DNA of 64,000 bases from Gallionella sp. (GTDB lineage Bacteria > Pseudomonadota > Gammaproteobacteria > Burkholderiales > Gallionellaceae), in contig JAQVVH010000003.1 of the NCBI GenBank assembly GCA_028699065.1, forward strand, positions 62,001 to 126,000, read 5' to 3'. Each line of letters opens with the position of its first letter. Within the stretch, counting starts at the first letter, position 1. This document shows positions 28,380 to 37,921 of the stretch, one piece after another. The notes beneath the pieces are model-generated. The model did not search any database and was not told the origin of the DNA. It saw only the letters and a program-made list of their open reading frames with translations. Position numbers and translations under genes: made by a program.

Positions 28380-29918
28380 ATGAATCTGCTCAAAGCTCTC
28401 GCCACCATCAGCAGCCTGACGCTGGTTTCGCGCATTCTGGCCTTCATCCGCGATGTGCTGATCGCCCGGATTTTCGGCGCGGGCGCCGCCACCGACGCTT
28501 TTTTCGTCGCCTTCAAACTGCCCAACCTGCTGCGCCGGCTATTTGCCGAAGGCGCGTTTTCCCAGGCTTTTGTGCCGATTTTCGGTGAATACAAAAACCG
28601 CCGTGGCCCTGATGAAACCAAATTGCTGGTCGATCATGTTGCAACCCTGCTGGCCCTGATCCTGTTCGTCGTCACCCTGATCGGCATCATTGCGGCGCCG
28701 GTGCTCGTCTTCATCAGCGCCCCGGGATTCGTCAAGGATGCGGAGAAATTCGATCTCACCGTCCAGCTGTTGCGTATTACGTCGCCCTATATATTCTTTA
28801 TTTCCCTGGTCGCCGTCGCCGCCGCCATCCTGAATACCTACAACAAATACTGGGTTCCGGCCTTCGCCCCGATTCTGCTCAATCTTTGTTTTATCGGCGG
28901 CGCGCTCTGGTTTGCCCCGTATTTCGATCCGCCCATACTCGTGCTGGCCTGGGCCGTTTTCGTGGCCGGTATTGTGCAACTTCTTTTTCAGCTGCCTTTC
29001 CTGAAAAAGATCGGCATGCTGCCCCGCTTCCGTTTCAACCTCAAGGACGAGGGCATGTGGCGCGTTGTCCGTCAAATGGGCCCGGCGGCGTTTGGCGTAT
29101 CCATCGCCCAGATCAGCCTAATCCTCAACACCATCTTCGCTTCATTTCTCGTGGCGGGCAGCGTTTCCTGGCTGTATTACGCCGACCGGCTGATGGAGTT
29201 TCCGACCGGCATGCTGGGCGTCGCACTCGGCACCATTCTGCTGCCATCACTTTCCAAACTGCATGCCAACAATAACACCGCCGAATATTCCAGATTGCTG
29301 GATTGGGGGCTGCGCCTGACCTTTTTGCTGGCACTCCCGGCAGCACTGGCGCTCGGCATGATTGCCGTGCCCCTGCTGGCGACTTTTTTCCAGCATGGCC
29401 AATTTACCGTGCATGACGTGCTGATGTCGCGCAATGCGCTGGTCGGCTACAGCGTTGGCCTGATCGGCCTGATCCTTGTCAAAATCCTCGCGCCGGGTTT
29501 TTACGCCAAACAGGATATTCGCACCCCCGTGAAAATCGGCATTGCCACACTGATTGCCACACAGCTGATGAACCTTGCCTTCATCGGCTGGATCCAGCAT
29601 GCCGGACTGGCGCTTTCCATCGGACTCGGCGCCTGTTTCAACTCCGCGATACTGTTTTACTTCCTGCGCAAGCGCGGCATCTACCAGCCCGAGGCCGGCT
29701 GGCCCAAGTTTGCATTAAAACTCGCGCTCGCGTTACTGGCGCTGGGGCTTGCACTCTGGTTGGGCATGGGTACGGAACAGCACTGGCTGGAAAGCCACGG
29801 CTGGGCGCGCATCGCGCATCTGAGCGGGCTGGTTGCCGGTGGCGCAACCGCGTATTTCGCAGCGCTCTTTCTGCTCGGTTTTCGCTTGCGGGATTTTCAC
29901 AAACGCGAGGCGGAGTAG
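28380..29918 (+). CDS. murJ: Lipid II flippase MurJ
   Basis: 512 aa, full MurJ length, with about 14 membrane helices. It flips lipid II across the inner membrane for peptidoglycan synthesis (MOP exporter superfamily). Seen: [39 protein letters not shown] (with the essential arginines), [20 protein letters not shown] and [17 protein letters not shown]. It is divergent from rpsT. The type I restriction operon lies convergently downstream, 100 bp past its stop, which makes this the left edge of the accessory block. Confidence 0.96.
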   Translation: MNLLKALATISSLTLVSRILAFIRDVLIARIFGAGAATDAFFVAFKLPNLLRRLFAEGAFSQAFVPIFGEYKNRRGPDETKLLVDHVATLLALILFVVTLIGIIAAPVLVFISAPGFVKDAEKFDLTVQLLRITSPYIFFISLVAVAAAILNTYNKYWVPAFAPILLNLCFIGGALWFAPYFDPPILVLAWAVFVAGIVQLLFQLPFLKKIGMLPRFRFNLKDEGMWRVVRQMGPAAFGVSIAQISLILNTIFASFLVAGSVSWLYYADRLMEFPTGMLGVALGTILLPSLSKLHANNNTAEYSRLLDWGLRLTFLLALPAALALGMIAVPLLATFFQHGQFTVHDVLMSRNALVGYSVGLIGLILVKILAPGFYAKQDIRTPVKIGIATLIATQLMNLAFIGWIQHAGLALSIGLGACFNSAILFYFLRKRGIYQPEAGWPKFALKLALALLALGLALWLGMGTEQHWLESHGWARIAHLSGLVAGGATAYFAALFLLGFRLRDFHKREAE

Positions 29919-30018
29919 GCGGGGTGATGGCGGGGCGCTTATTGCGCAACCCCTGCGACACAATTACCCAAGATTCGGGACACCTTAAGTTAAACGGCTT
30001 TCTCCATAACTGCTCAGA
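29919..30018. other. murJ / hsdR convergent gap
   Basis: 100 bp between the convergent ends of murJ and hsdR, the left boundary of the restriction-modification block. I looked for a copy of the tRNA-Ser 3' end (an attachment-site repeat) and for a terminator; neither is evident. The composition becomes AT-richer from about 29980 onward. Confidence 0.5.
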
Positions 30019-33000
30019 TTAGACTTGCCCACCAACGCCTTTGAACTTCTCAACGAAAGCAGCGATTTTCTGGAACACGCTTTGCTTTTTGGTTAGGTAT
30101 TGCGGATTTAACGGGCTCATCTTTGGAAGAACAGCATTCAGCTCCGTGCCACTATCACTGGCAAATTCCCGCTTCAGAGACGTGGCGATATAACGCTTGG
30201 CCGCTTCCACATTCAGGTTCTCGGCGCTGATCAGCGCTTGGGCCTCACGCTGCTGTTCCGCTTGGGCAAAGGTGAAGAAGGCATCAATCACAGTGGCTTT
30301 ATCGCCAAGCTGGTCCAGGTCGGTCTGATTGATGAAATCCACCAGCAGGCTCTCCTTGGCGCGGTTCCCCAGGCTGGCACGAATCACGCGACGCACTTCA
30401 TCGACCAGTTCTGCTTTGCTCCTGGTTTTTTTGTTGTGCTCAAAAATCAGCTCAAGAATGTAATCCAGGTTGATTTCTTGAGACTTCAGCAGATCCACCT
30501 CAAAGACCACGTCATCCCAGTCGATAGTTGACTTATTCTTCTCGTCGGAGTTTTTCTCCCGCCGCAGCCAGTCGCGTATATCGTTATAAGTCGAGCGGTA
30601 ATCCTGAATTTTACGTTCCGCAGGAATCTTGATCGATTGCAGCGCGCTCAAGTCCGCATCGCTCAAGTAATGCTTAGCCTTGAACGCCTCAACCACTACC
30701 GGGTCGCTCATGTCCATGCTTTGCAACGCCTTCAGGCTGGCAAACTCATCGTAGTTTTGCAGTACGTTCTCAACGCGCAAATACTCGCCAAACAGCTTGG
30801 CAAATGCCTTTTTGTCGGATTCTTTTTCAATGGCTGCGGGATCGGGGAAGCGCGCTTCCAGCTCCTGTACCACCTCTACAAAGCCACGCCGCGCCTCACC
30901 GGTGATCACATCGGTGAAGCCACCCATGTATTCCTTGTAGCTCTTTTCCAGCACCACGTTCTTGGTGTTTTTGTCACCGAACAGGGTAATGGCGTCGATA
31001 GTCGCCTGCTCCAGATCGCGGAAGGAGACGATGTTGCCAAAGGTCTTGGTGGCATCGTAAATGCGGTTGGTACGCGAAAACGCTTGCATCAAGCCGTGGT
31101 AGCGCAGGTTCTTATCCACAAACAAAGTGTTCAACGTGGGAGCATCGAAGCCGGTGAGGAACATGCCCACCACAATCAACAGGTCGATCTCCTGGGCCTT
31201 TACCTGCTTGGCCAGATCGCGGTAATAGTTCTGGAAGCCATCGCTATCCACACTGAAATTAGTCTTGAATAGCGCGTTGTAGTCTGCGATGGCCGCGCTT
31301 AAAAACTCCTTGGCGCTGCTGTTCATGGCCGACACATTAAAGCCCTCGTCCTGAATGTCGCCCACCGCATCCTGCTCCTCGTTGGCGGCAAACGAGAAGA
31401 TGGTGGCCACCCGCAACGGCTTGTCGCTGCCTTTCTGCAACTCCCGGAACGACTCGTAATACAGCTTGGCAGCATCTACGCTGCTGACAGCGAACATGGC
31501 GTTGAAGCCTTTATTGCCCGCTTGCAGGCGGTGGGTTTTTTGTCGGAAGTTATTCAAAATGTACTGCGAAATTTCCCGAATACGGTCGGGGTGCAACAAG
31601 GCTTGTTTGTTTTCCGCCGCGGTGAGCTTTTTCTCATCCCGCTCGGTTTCAATGGCTTTGAACTGCGGGTGCACATCGTTGTAGTCCACCTTGAACTTCA
31701 ACACCTTTTCATCACGAATCGCATCGGTGATGACATACGAATGCAACTCGCGGCCAAATACACTGGCGGTGGTTTCGGCGCCCAGCGCGTTTTCCGGGAA
31801 GATCGGCGTGCCGGTAAAACCAAACTGATAGAACTTTTTGAACTTTTTCTTCAGGTTTTTCTGTGCTTCACCGAATTGACTGCGGTGACATTCATCAAAA
31901 ATAAACACCACCTGCTTGCCGTAGATCGGTAAATCATTTTCACTTTTCATCAGGTTGTTCAGCTTCTGGATGGTGGTGACGATGATCTTGTTGTCGTCTT
32001 TATCCAGGTTGCGCTTAAGCCCGGCAGTGCTGTCCGAGCCATTCACGCTATCCGGCGAAAAGCGCTGGTACTCCTTCATGGTCTGGTAATCCAGATCCTT
32101 GCGGTCCACCACAAAAAACACCTTGTCGATGAAATCGAGCTCGGTCGCCAAGCGCGCCGCTTTGAAACTGGTCAGGGTTTTACCTGAACCAGTGGTGTGC
32201 CAGATAAAACCGCCGCTTTCCGCGTTGCTCCAGCGCTTTGCCTGCCATGCGCTTTTGATTTTCCACAAGATGCGCTCGGTGGCGGCGATCTGGTAAGGGC
32301 GCATCACCAGCAAAGTGTCGCTCACATCAAACACCGAATAATGCAGCAGCACATTGAGCAAGGTATTTTTCTGGAAGAAGGTAGCGGTGAAGTCTTTCAG
32401 GTCTTTGATTAGGCTGTTATCCGCCTTCGCCCAATTCATGGTGAAGTCAAAACTATTCTTGTTGCGCTGTGTGGTGTTGGCGAAATAACGGCAATCCGTA
32501 CCGTTGGAAATCACGAACAACTGCAAATACTTGAACAACGAATGCTCGCTGTTAAAACTCTCTTTGCTATAACGATGCACCTGATTAAAGGCTTCCCGAA
32601 TCGCCACGCCGCGCTTCTTCAGCTCCACCTGCACCAATGGCAGACCGTTGATCAGTATCGTGACGTCGTAGCGGTTGGCGTGGCTGCCGGTCTGCACAAA
32701 CTGCTTGATCACCTGCACCTTGTTGCGGGCGACGCTCTTCTTATCCAGAAGGTAAATGTTCTGGATACGCCCATCGTCAAAGACAAAATCATGAATGTAA
32801 TCGTCGTGAATCTTCCGGGTCTTCTCGACGATGCCATCGCTGGGCTTGTCCAGGTATGTTTCGACAAAACGCAGCCACTCACCATCGGAAAATTGCGTGT
32901 TATTCAGCGCCTGCAACGCTACGCGCACATTCGTCAACAGCTTCTCGGGCGTATTTAAATCGGGCAGATATTCATAGCCCTGATTCTGCAAATCCTGAAT

Positions 33001-33117
33001 GAATTCCCGCTCCAAATCGTATTCGCTTTGGTAGCTTTCGCTGACTTTCCATTCCTGGGTGTATTTATCCAGAACGATAAAGTTGTTCGATTCGGCGATG
33101 GTCTTGTAGTCAGTCAT
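30019..33117 (-). CDS. hsdR: Type I restriction enzyme, R subunit
   Basis: 1032 aa from ATG 33117, which overlaps the end of the BRO-type gene by 8 nt; codons upstream belong to that neighbour. HsdR translocates and cleaves unmodified DNA within the HsdR2M2S1 complex. The N-terminal endonuclease domain has the PD-(D/E)XK core Asp151 ... Glu165-Leu-Lys167 (QVELKKRG). The SF2 motor follows with Walker [10 protein letters not shown] (about 306-314), DECH box [12 protein letters not shown] (408-411), and motif VI-like [14 protein letters not shown]. All key residues are present, so it looks active. It is the last gene of a tight operon, and sequence is closest in style to the EcoR124-type (IC) family. 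Confidence 0.95.
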   Translation of the reverse strand: MTDYKTIAESNNFIVLDKYTQEWKVSESYQSEYDLEREFIQDLQNQGYEYLPDLNTPEKLLTNVRVALQALNNTQFSDGEWLRFVETYLDKPSDGIVEKTRKIHDDYIHDFVFDDGRIQNIYLLDKKSVARNKVQVIKQFVQTGSHANRYDVTILINGLPLVQVELKKRGVAIREAFNQVHRYSKESFNSEHSLFKYLQLFVISNGTDCRYFANTTQRNKNSFDFTMNWAKADNSLIKDLKDFTATFFQKNTLLNVLLHYSVFDVSDTLLVMRPYQIAATERILWKIKSAWQAKRWSNAESGGFIWHTTGSGKTLTSFKAARLATELDFIDKVFFVVDRKDLDYQTMKEYQRFSPDSVNGSDSTAGLKRNLDKDDNKIIVTTIQKLNNLMKSENDLPIYGKQVVFIFDECHRSQFGEAQKNLKKKFKKFYQFGFTGTPIFPENALGAETTASVFGRELHSYVITDAIRDEKVLKFKVDYNDVHPQFKAIETERDEKKLTAAENKQALLHPDRIREISQYILNNFRQKTHRLQAGNKGFNAMFAVSSVDAAKLYYESFRELQKGSDKPLRVATIFSFAANEEQDAVGDIQDEGFNVSAMNSSAKEFLSAAIADYNALFKTNFSVDSDGFQNYYRDLAKQVKAQEIDLLIVVGMFLTGFDAPTLNTLFVDKNLRYHGLMQAFSRTNRIYDATKTFGNIVSFRDLEQATIDAITLFGDKNTKNVVLEKSYKEYMGGFTDVITGEARRGFVEVVQELEARFPDPAAIEKESDKKAFAKLFGEYLRVENVLQNYDEFASLKALQSMDMSDPVVVEAFKAKHYLSDADLSALQSIKIPAERKIQDYRSTYNDIRDWLRREKNSDEKNKSTIDWDDVVFEVDLLKSQEINLDYILELIFEHNKKTRSKAELVDEVRRVIRASLGNRAKESLLVDFINQTDLDQLGDKATVIDAFFTFAQAEQQREAQALISAENLNVEAAKRYIATSLKREFASDSGTELNAVLPKMSPLNPQYLTKKQSVFQKIAAFVEKFKGVGGQV

Positions 33118-33961
33118 CTTTTCTACCCTTGGCCGGTGGCAATAAGTGGTTGGCATTTTGCCTGCTGACCACTTTCTTGCCGGTCTCTGCCTCCAGTTTT
33201 AGCCTCGCTTGCTTGGCAACACCGCCGCCGCGCTTGGCCACATCTTCATGCTCATCCATCGACTGCGGATTGACGACTTCCGAAATCTCCTTGGTGGATA
33301 ACTCAGCCAGCATATTGATGACCAGCTCTTTATTGCTCATGTTGTCGCGCAGGTTTTCTTTTTTCAGCCCTTTGTACTGCTTGTATTCCCGAGCGGATTT
33401 ACCGGCCCAGGTCTTGTAAATCACATCGGTTAAAAAAGCGAATTCCGCCCCTTCCTGCAAACCATGCTTTTTCCACTCGTCGGTCAGCTCTTTGCGGATC
33501 TCGATGCTCTTGAGCCGCTGGTTGATCCAGTTGTCTGTGTACCCCAGGCGCTTGTAGTCAAGCATGGCTTGCTCGATGCTGAGTTCAGGGTCTTGCAGCT
33601 GGTCCAGGCGCTGACTGCCTACTTCGGCCAGCCAGAGCTTGAAAGGTTCGGCTCGCTTGCTGGGGATGGACTGGATGAGCCGCAGGATTTGCTCGGTGTC
33701 GGCCACATCGGTCAGGTATTTTTTGCCGTCGGCGGCGGTCAATTTCAGTTGACTACAGTTTGTAGCCAACTGACTGCCTTCGTTTTTCAGGCGAACTTTG
33801 AGCACGCTCCAGTACTTGCGCGCCCGCGTGTAGTCGGGCTGATCGGTCAGCACTGCCACAACGTCGACCACCGAAAACCACCATTTCTCAGCTTCCGCAT
33901 CCCACTCGTTGCGAATCAGCTGCGACTCAAACAGTTTGACTTTGCTGTCCTTATCGCTCAT
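33110..33961 (-). CDS. BRO-N / antirepressor-like protein inside the hsd operon
   Basis: 283 aa. The N-terminal about 110 residues ([25 protein letters not shown], then [13 protein letters not shown] and [18 protein letters not shown]) resemble the BRO-N domain of phage antirepressors and of DinD, a DNA-damage-inducible protein. The middle ([45 protein letters not shown]) and [26 protein letters not shown] resemble versions found with restriction systems. The C-terminus is basic. It overlaps hsdS by 4 nt (ATGA) and hsdR by 8 nt, so it is translated with the enzyme subunits. Its role is unknown: regulation of restriction, or an accessory DNA-binding subunit, are inferences. Confidence 0.8.
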   Translation of the reverse strand: MSDKDSKVKLFESQLIRNEWDAEAEKWWFSVVDVVAVLTDQPDYTRARKYWSVLKVRLKNEGSQLATNCSQLKLTAADGKKYLTDVADTEQILRLIQSIPSKRAEPFKLWLAEVGSQRLDQLQDPELSIEQAMLDYKRLGYTDNWINQRLKSIEIRKELTDEWKKHGLQEGAEFAFLTDVIYKTWAGKSAREYKQYKGLKKENLRDNMSNKELVINMLAELSTKEISEVVNPQSMDEHEDVAKRGGGVAKQARLKLEAETGKKVVSRQNANHLLPPAKGRKDD

Positions 33962-35175
33962 GCCATCACCTCTTGCGGTTTGGGAAAGGTCAGCAGCAAA
34001 TCGCGGTAGTGCTCGTATTGCTTCTGGCGCAGTTCGATTTCGCGGGGCAAGCCTTCGGTGAGGGAGTTCGTCAGCGCATCGAATTTATCGAGGATGGCGA
34101 CGATGCGGGCTTGTTCAGCGAGGGATTTAACTGGATCGTTTGCGAACGGAATAGGTACTTGCAAATTTTTAACAATCTGCGCATTTATGTTTGTTTGCGA
34201 CCCAGTTCCTAGCGACTTGATGTATTCGTACTGACTCGTCAAGAAATGAAATACATAACTATAGTCAGCAACTTTTTCATCAAGGTTTATGTTGGCACAA
34301 GCTTGATTTGTGGTCATTGGAATCTTATTGATTCCGATTTTTCCAACAGTTGCACCATACATCGCGACGATTACGCAGTTTGCTGGTATCCATTTCGCAC
34401 TGGAATTTTTTACACCAGCTTCAGTAATTTTTATTTCGGTGTCCCATATATCGCGGAAATCTACTTCCTGGGTTCTCAACCATGGAATATCGCCATCGTA
34501 ATACTCCGACACACTAGTCGAAGGTGTTCCGCCAGACGAAATCTTTTGGGAGATTTCGTCCAATGTCTTCCACTCCACCACCCCATCTTCAAAACTAAAC
34601 AACTGGTCACGGTAGTGCTTGTATTGTTTTTTGCGGGTGGTCAGCTCGGCAGTCAGCTCGGCAGTCAGCTCGGTGAAGGCGTCCAGTATGCGGGCGATTT
34701 CGGCTTGGATTTCAAGCGATTTTTTGGGGTTGTCTGGGCAGGGGATGGGGACTTGCAACTCTTTCAAGTTGCCTGCGTTCAAAGCGGGGATTCCGTCATA
34801 CGTGCAAAGAGACTGAATTTCGGGCTGCATTTCAAGCAGCAAGTGATAAAGGTATCTCGTGCTAACTAGCTGAACGTTTTTGATCGTGACGGAATAATTC
34901 AGATTACCTCGAAAATATTTGCCGGGCTGCCAAGTCACTGAACCAACCCCCGCACCACGTGACGTTATCCCAATTGGGTCGTTATCAGTGTTCCAGTCAT
35001 CGATAAATCCAAGCGGATCACGCCCACTATTAATTACGGGATATTCGCCAGGGTTGGCCGAAATCATTTGCTTGTTTACTGACTGGCCCGTTTTGATCGA
35101 GGTAACTTCGCCCAGAGGTTTCCACTCCACACTCGTCCCATCCAGCAGCTTGTTCAAAAAGTCCACGCCGCTCAT
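33958..35175 (-). CDS. hsdS: Type I restriction-modification specificity subunit
   Basis: 405 aa. HsdS holds two target-recognition domains: TRD1 (about 15-160, [20 protein letters not shown]) and TRD2 (about 200-350, [19 protein letters not shown]). They are separated by conserved helical spacers ending in the similar motifs [14 protein letters not shown] (about 182-195) and [15 protein letters not shown] (near the C-terminus). The central spacer carries TAEL-TAEL (171-178) coded by a 12-bp tandem repeat. TRD2, and less so TRD1, is visibly AT-richer than hsdM, as expected for exchanged recognition cassettes. Target sequence cannot be read from this. ATG overlaps hsdM by 4 nt. Confidence 0.94.
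   Translation of the reverse strand: MSGVDFLNKLLDGTSVEWKPLGEVTSIKTGQSVNKQMISANPGEYPVINSGRDPLGFIDDWNTDNDPIGITSRGAGVGSVTWQPGKYFRGNLNYSVTIKNVQLVSTRYLYHLLLEMQPEIQSLCTYDGIPALNAGNLKELQVPIPCPDNPKKSLEIQAEIARILDAFTELTAELTAELTTRKKQYKHYRDQLFSFEDGVVEWKTLDEISQKISSGGTPSTSVSEYYDGDIPWLRTQEVDFRDIWDTEIKITEAGVKNSSAKWIPANCVIVAMYGATVGKIGINKIPMTTNQACANINLDEKVADYSYVFHFLTSQYEYIKSLGTGSQTNINAQIVKNLQVPIPFANDPVKSLAEQARIVAILDKFDALTNSLTEGLPREIELRQKQYEHYRDLLLTFPKPQEVMA
34642..34677 (-). repeat. 12-bp in-frame repeat in the hsdS spacer (TAEL)
   Basis: CAGCTCGGCAGT occurs twice in tandem on the plus strand (34642-34653, 34654-34665), followed by a third partial copy (CAGCTCGGT, 34666-34674). On the coding strand each unit encodes Thr-Ala-Glu-Leu. 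In the EcoR124 family, gain or loss of one such 4-residue unit in the same place changes the spacing between the two half-sites by one base. Confidence 0.9.
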
Positions 35176-36743
35176 GCCTCTTGCTCCTCGCCTTCAATCT
35201 CGGCCACGATGGCGTCGATGTCTTTGCGCAGCTGGTCGATCTTGGCGACGGTGGTTTTGAGCTGGGCGTTGAGCTGGGCAATGTCCACCACTTCGCGGGT
35301 GTCTTTGGCCTCCACGTAGCTGCTGACGGACAGGTTGTAGTCGTTGGCGGCAATCTCGGCATGGCTGACCGAGCGGGCGAAGTGGTCCACGTTGGCCTTG
35401 TTGTCGAACACGGCCATGATTTGGTCGATGTGTTCATCCAGCAGCGTGTTGTTGTTGGTTTCTTTTTTGAACAGGGCGCTGGCATCGATGAACTGGGTGG
35501 TGGTGTCGGCCTTGTGTTTGGACAGCACCAGAATGGTCACGGCAATGGTGGTGCCGAAGAACAGGTTGGGCGCCAGCGAGATGACGGTTTCCACATGGTT
35601 GCTGTCCACCAGGTATTGGCGGATTTTTTGCTCCGCACCGCCCCGGTAAAAGATGCCCGGAAAGCAAACAATTGCAGCGCGGCCCTTGCTGGAGAGGTAG
35701 CTGAGCGCGTGCAGCACAAAGGCAAAGTCGGCCTTGCTCTTGGGGGCCAGCACGCCAGCAGGGGCAAAGCGGTCGTCGTTGATGAGGGTGGGGTCGTCGC
35801 TGCCGATCCACTTCACCGAATACGGCGGGTTGGAGACGATGGCGTCAAACGGTTTGTCGTCACCAAAGTGCGGGTCAATCAGCGTGTCGCCCAGCTGGAT
35901 GTTGAATTTGTCGTAGTTGACGTTGTGCAAGAACATGTTCATGCGCGCCAAGTTGTACGTGGTGTGGTTCAGCTCTTGCCCCCAAAAACCGTCTTGAATC
36001 AAATGCTGGTCAAAGTGTTTTTTGGCTTGCAGCAGCAGAGAGCCGGAGCCGCAGGCGGGGTCGTAAATCTTGTTGACGCTGGTTTGTTTGTGCATGGCCA
36101 GCTGGGCGATCAGCTTGGACACATGCTGGGGCGTGAAGAACTCACCGCCCGATTTGCCCGCGTTGGCGGCGTAGTTGGAAATCAGGAATTCGTAGGCGTC
36201 GCCAAACAGGTCGATTTGGTTGGTTTCGAAATCGCTGCCGCCAAAGTCGCCAAAATCCAGCTCGGCCACGCCTTTGAGCACGGCGGCCAAGCGGGTGTTT
36301 TTGTCTTTGACGGTGTTGCCCAAGCGGTTGCTGGTGGTGTCAAAGTCGGCAAACAGACCTTTGATGTCTTTTTCGGACGGATAACCATTGGCTGAGCTTT
36401 CAATGGCGGCAAAGATAGCGGCTAAATCGGTGTTTAAGCTTTCGTTGGTGTTGGCACTGGCAACCACTTTGGCAAACAGCTGACTGGGATAAATGAAATA
36501 GCCCTTGGTCTTGATGGCATCGTCTTTGATGTCTGCGGTGATCACGCTATCCGCCAGCTCTGCGTAGTGGATGCTGTCGTCACCCGCTTCGATGTAGCTG
36601 GCAAAGTTTTCGCTAATGAAGCGGTAGAACAAGGTGCCCAGCACGTACTGCTTGAAGTCCCAACCGTCCACGGCGCCCCGCACATCGTTAGCGATCTGCC
36701 AGATTTGGCGCTGCAGTGCGGCGCGTTGTTGGGTGCTGGTCAT
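35172..36743 (-). CDS. hsdM: Type I restriction-modification DNA methyltransferase subunit
   Basis: 523 aa, N6-adenine methyltransferase of the M2S1 complex. The N-terminal helical domain (about 10-150, [33 protein letters not shown]) is followed by the catalytic domain: [14 protein letters not shown] (200-212), SAM motif [13 protein letters not shown] (about 227-238) and catalytic motif [13 protein letters not shown] (NPPY 305-308). All are intact. It is the first gene of hsdM-hsdS-BRO-hsdR. TAGGA lies properly before the ATG. hsdS overlaps by 4 nt. Confidence 0.96.
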   Translation of the reverse strand: MTSTQQRAALQRQIWQIANDVRGAVDGWDFKQYVLGTLFYRFISENFASYIEAGDDSIHYAELADSVITADIKDDAIKTKGYFIYPSQLFAKVVASANTNESLNTDLAAIFAAIESSANGYPSEKDIKGLFADFDTTSNRLGNTVKDKNTRLAAVLKGVAELDFGDFGGSDFETNQIDLFGDAYEFLISNYAANAGKSGGEFFTPQHVSKLIAQLAMHKQTSVNKIYDPACGSGSLLLQAKKHFDQHLIQDGFWGQELNHTTYNLARMNMFLHNVNYDKFNIQLGDTLIDPHFGDDKPFDAIVSNPPYSVKWIGSDDPTLINDDRFAPAGVLAPKSKADFAFVLHALSYLSSKGRAAIVCFPGIFYRGGAEQKIRQYLVDSNHVETVISLAPNLFFGTTIAVTILVLSKHKADTTTQFIDASALFKKETNNNTLLDEHIDQIMAVFDNKANVDHFARSVSHAEIAANDYNLSVSSYVEAKDTREVVDIAQLNAQLKTTVAKIDQLRKDIDAIVAEIEGEEQEA

Positions 36744-37030
36744 TCTGTCATTCCTATTTTGATGTGTTATTACAAACGAGAGCCGCTTTAAATTTTTTGA
36801 ACACTATACCTTGGAAGGAAGTCATTGTCCGTACCGGCTTGATGCCTAAGCCGGGCTCGAATTAGGCCCGTTTTGCAATTGTGCAAGGTGTCGGATGCAA
36901 CCTGGCCGGCGCTGAACTATTACAATTGGTCATCCAATGGGGGTTGATACCGGCTGAGCGGATATTTTTGGATAATTTTATTAAAATCAGTGTGATATTG
37001 TGTTTCTTGAGGTGGGATGAGAAGGGCTTC
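36744..37030. other. hsdM upstream region up to tRNA-Ser
   Basis: 287 bp without a convincing gene. On the minus strand CGGACA/TATAGT (18-bp spacing; TATAGT complement at 36803-36808) is a possible hsdM promoter. Two small hairpins follow one another further upstream: CCGGCTT/AAGCCGG (36834-36854) and CGGGC/GCCCG (36852-36870, followed by TTTT on the plus strand). An AT-rich stretch (about 36965-37005) separates this from the tRNA. A tRNA terminator is not obvious. Confidence 0.45.
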
Positions 37031-37121
37031 TGGCGGAAGCGGTGAGATTCGAACTCACGGAGGGGTATAAGCCCTCGGCGGTTTTCAAGACCGCTGCCTT
37101 CAACCACTCGGCCACGCTTCC
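37031..37121 (-). tRNA. tRNA-Ser(UGA)
   Basis: 91-nt class II tRNA including encoded CCA (complement 37031-37033). The acceptor stem GGAAGCG/CGCTTCC is complete, with discriminator G, the D-arm contains GCCGAGTGGTTGAAGGC, the anticodon loop CTTGAAA gives anticodon UGA, a long variable arm (CCGAGGGCTTATACCCCTCCG) is present as needed for serine tRNAs, and the T-arm has GTTCGAATC. It decodes UCA and other UCN codons. Its 5' half is duplicated twice upstream in a 140-bp tandem repeat. Confidence 0.96.
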
Positions 37122-37224
37122 ATAAGAGGGTGCTGCATTTTGCCACGACGGCGGTTTTAGTTCCGACGTCACATTGGCTGGTGCCAATATGAGTCTTCAC
37201 TGCCACTGCCGCTGCGCGTGGTGG

Positions 37225-37261
37225 TCAAGACCGCTGCCTTCAACCACTCGGCCACGCTTCC
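37225..37261 (-). pseudogene. Truncated tRNA-Ser copy (5' half), second copy
   Basis: 37 nt identical to the 5' part of tRNA-Ser(UGA), from the first base of the acceptor stem to the last anticodon base. There is no 3' half, so no functional tRNA can form. The 3' junction on the minus strand is directly followed by repeat flank (CCACCACGCGCAGCGG). Confidence 0.9.
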
Positions 37262-37364
37262 ATAAGAGGGTGCTGCATTTTGCCACGACGGCGGTTTTAG
37301 TTCCGACGTCACATTGGCTGGTGCCAATATGAGTCTTCACTGCCACTGCCGCTGCGCGTGGTGG

Positions 37365-37401
37365 TCAAGACCGCTGCCTTCAACCACTCGGCCACGCTTC
37401 C
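37365..37401 (-). pseudogene. Truncated tRNA-Ser copy (5' half), third copy
   Basis: A further 37-nt copy of the tRNA-Ser 5' half, identical to the other two. Unlike the other copies its own upstream flank is different DNA (CATTTTTTGGAGGCGCGC on the plus strand), which contains the best promoter match of the array, so this copy probably marks the ancestral 5' end of the tRNA gene. Confidence 0.88.
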
Positions 37402-37418
37402 ATTTTTTGGAGGCGCGC

Positions 37419-37447
37419 ATTTTGACTGAAGCGGGGCGGGGTGTCCA
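37419..37447 (-). promoter_or_regulatory. Probable original tRNA-Ser promoter
   Basis: On the minus strand TGGACA (complement 37442-37447) is 17 bp from CAAAAT (complement 37419-37424), followed by GCGCGCC. It is directed at the third 5'-half copy and lies about 300 bp before the intact tRNA. It overlaps the last codon of queD and its stop region. Confidence 0.5.
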
Positions 37448-37448
37448 G

Positions 37449-37892
37449 CTAGGCGCGTACGCAGTCGGCCCAGTTGTTGGGGGTTTCGTACAGCCGGACG
37501 CGTTCCAGTCGCAGGTTGTTGCCGTAGGTGTCGCGATAAGCGCTGTCGAGCAGTTTGAAGGCAGTTTGCGCGAGGTGCTCGGCGGTGGGGACGACGTCAA
37601 GGATGACGGTTTTGTGGCCCGGCAGGCTGTTGAGGAAGTCGCAAACGGTGTGGTCGCCGCGATAAACAAGGAAGGCGTGATCCCAGGCGTCGACGACGGT
37701 GATCTGCGCGATACGTTTGACGTCGGTGAAGTCCATGACCATGCCTTGTTCGGATTGGCCTTCGGTGGTGATGATGTCGCCGGAAAGGGTGATTTCGATG
37801 GCGTAGCGGTGGCCGTGCAGGTGTTTGCACTGGCTGTTGTGGTTGGGGATGCGGTGTCCGGCATCAAATTCCAGGCGGCGGGTGACGAGCAT
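37449..37892 (-). CDS. queD: 6-carboxytetrahydropterin synthase QueD-like
   Basis: 147 aa from ATG 37892 (a TTG at 37907 would add five). 6-pyruvoyl-tetrahydropterin synthase fold; in bacteria usually QueD, second step to queuosine/7-deazaguanine. Zinc histidines are visible in FDAGHRIPNHNSQCKHLHGHRY; QGMVMDFTDVKRI and the catalytic DAWDHAFLV segment follow, with the Glu in RVRLYETPNNWADC. The active-site Cys in QCKHLHGH is present. It starts 29 nt after the Mth938-domain gene. Pterin synthesis rather than queuosine cannot be excluded. Confidence 0.88.
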   Translation of the reverse strand: MLVTRRLEFDAGHRIPNHNSQCKHLHGHRYAIEITLSGDIITTEGQSEQGMVMDFTDVKRIAQITVVDAWDHAFLVYRGDHTVCDFLNSLPGHKTVILDVVPTAEHLAQTAFKLLDSAYRDTYGNNLRLERVRLYETPNNWADCVRA

Positions 37893-37921
37893 GTTGGTCG
37901 GCTTCAATAAAGTGGCGCGGA

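Larger units (their letters stand above)
37085..37403 (-). repeat. 140-bp tandem repeat containing the tRNA-Ser 5' half
   Basis: Bases 37085-37224 and 37225-37364 are identical by eye, and 37365-37403 repeats the first 39 bases again (2.3 copies, period 140). The repeat starts inside the intact tRNA at the base complementary to anticodon position 36 and runs through the tRNA 5' end into 103 bp of flank. The flank has a GCATTTTG block at the tRNA-promoter distance and an ATTGGC/GCCAAT hairpin (37173-37188, repeated at 37313-37328). No protein is encoded. This accounts for the whole 327-bp gap between tRNA-Ser and queD. Confidence 0.93.

Noticed and set aside
29919-30018. Attachment-site copy of the tRNA-Ser 3' end at the left border of the restriction block
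   Set aside because: No similarity to the tRNA 3' end could be seen by eye.
35181-36395. 404-aa open frame opposite hsdM
   Set aside because: Mirror of a strongly coding gene; Val/Gly/Gln-rich composition typical of antisense frames.
36862-37206. 114-aa minus-strand open frame across tRNA-Ser
   Set aside because: It runs through the tRNA and its repeat flank; no ribosome binding site or protein-like composition.
37085-37403. CRISPR-like array
   Set aside because: Period is 140 bp, the units are identical throughout and contain tRNA sequence; there are no variable spacers or cas genes.
37314-37910. 198-aa plus-strand open frame
   Set aside because: Antisense to queD over most of its length and begins in the tRNA repeat.
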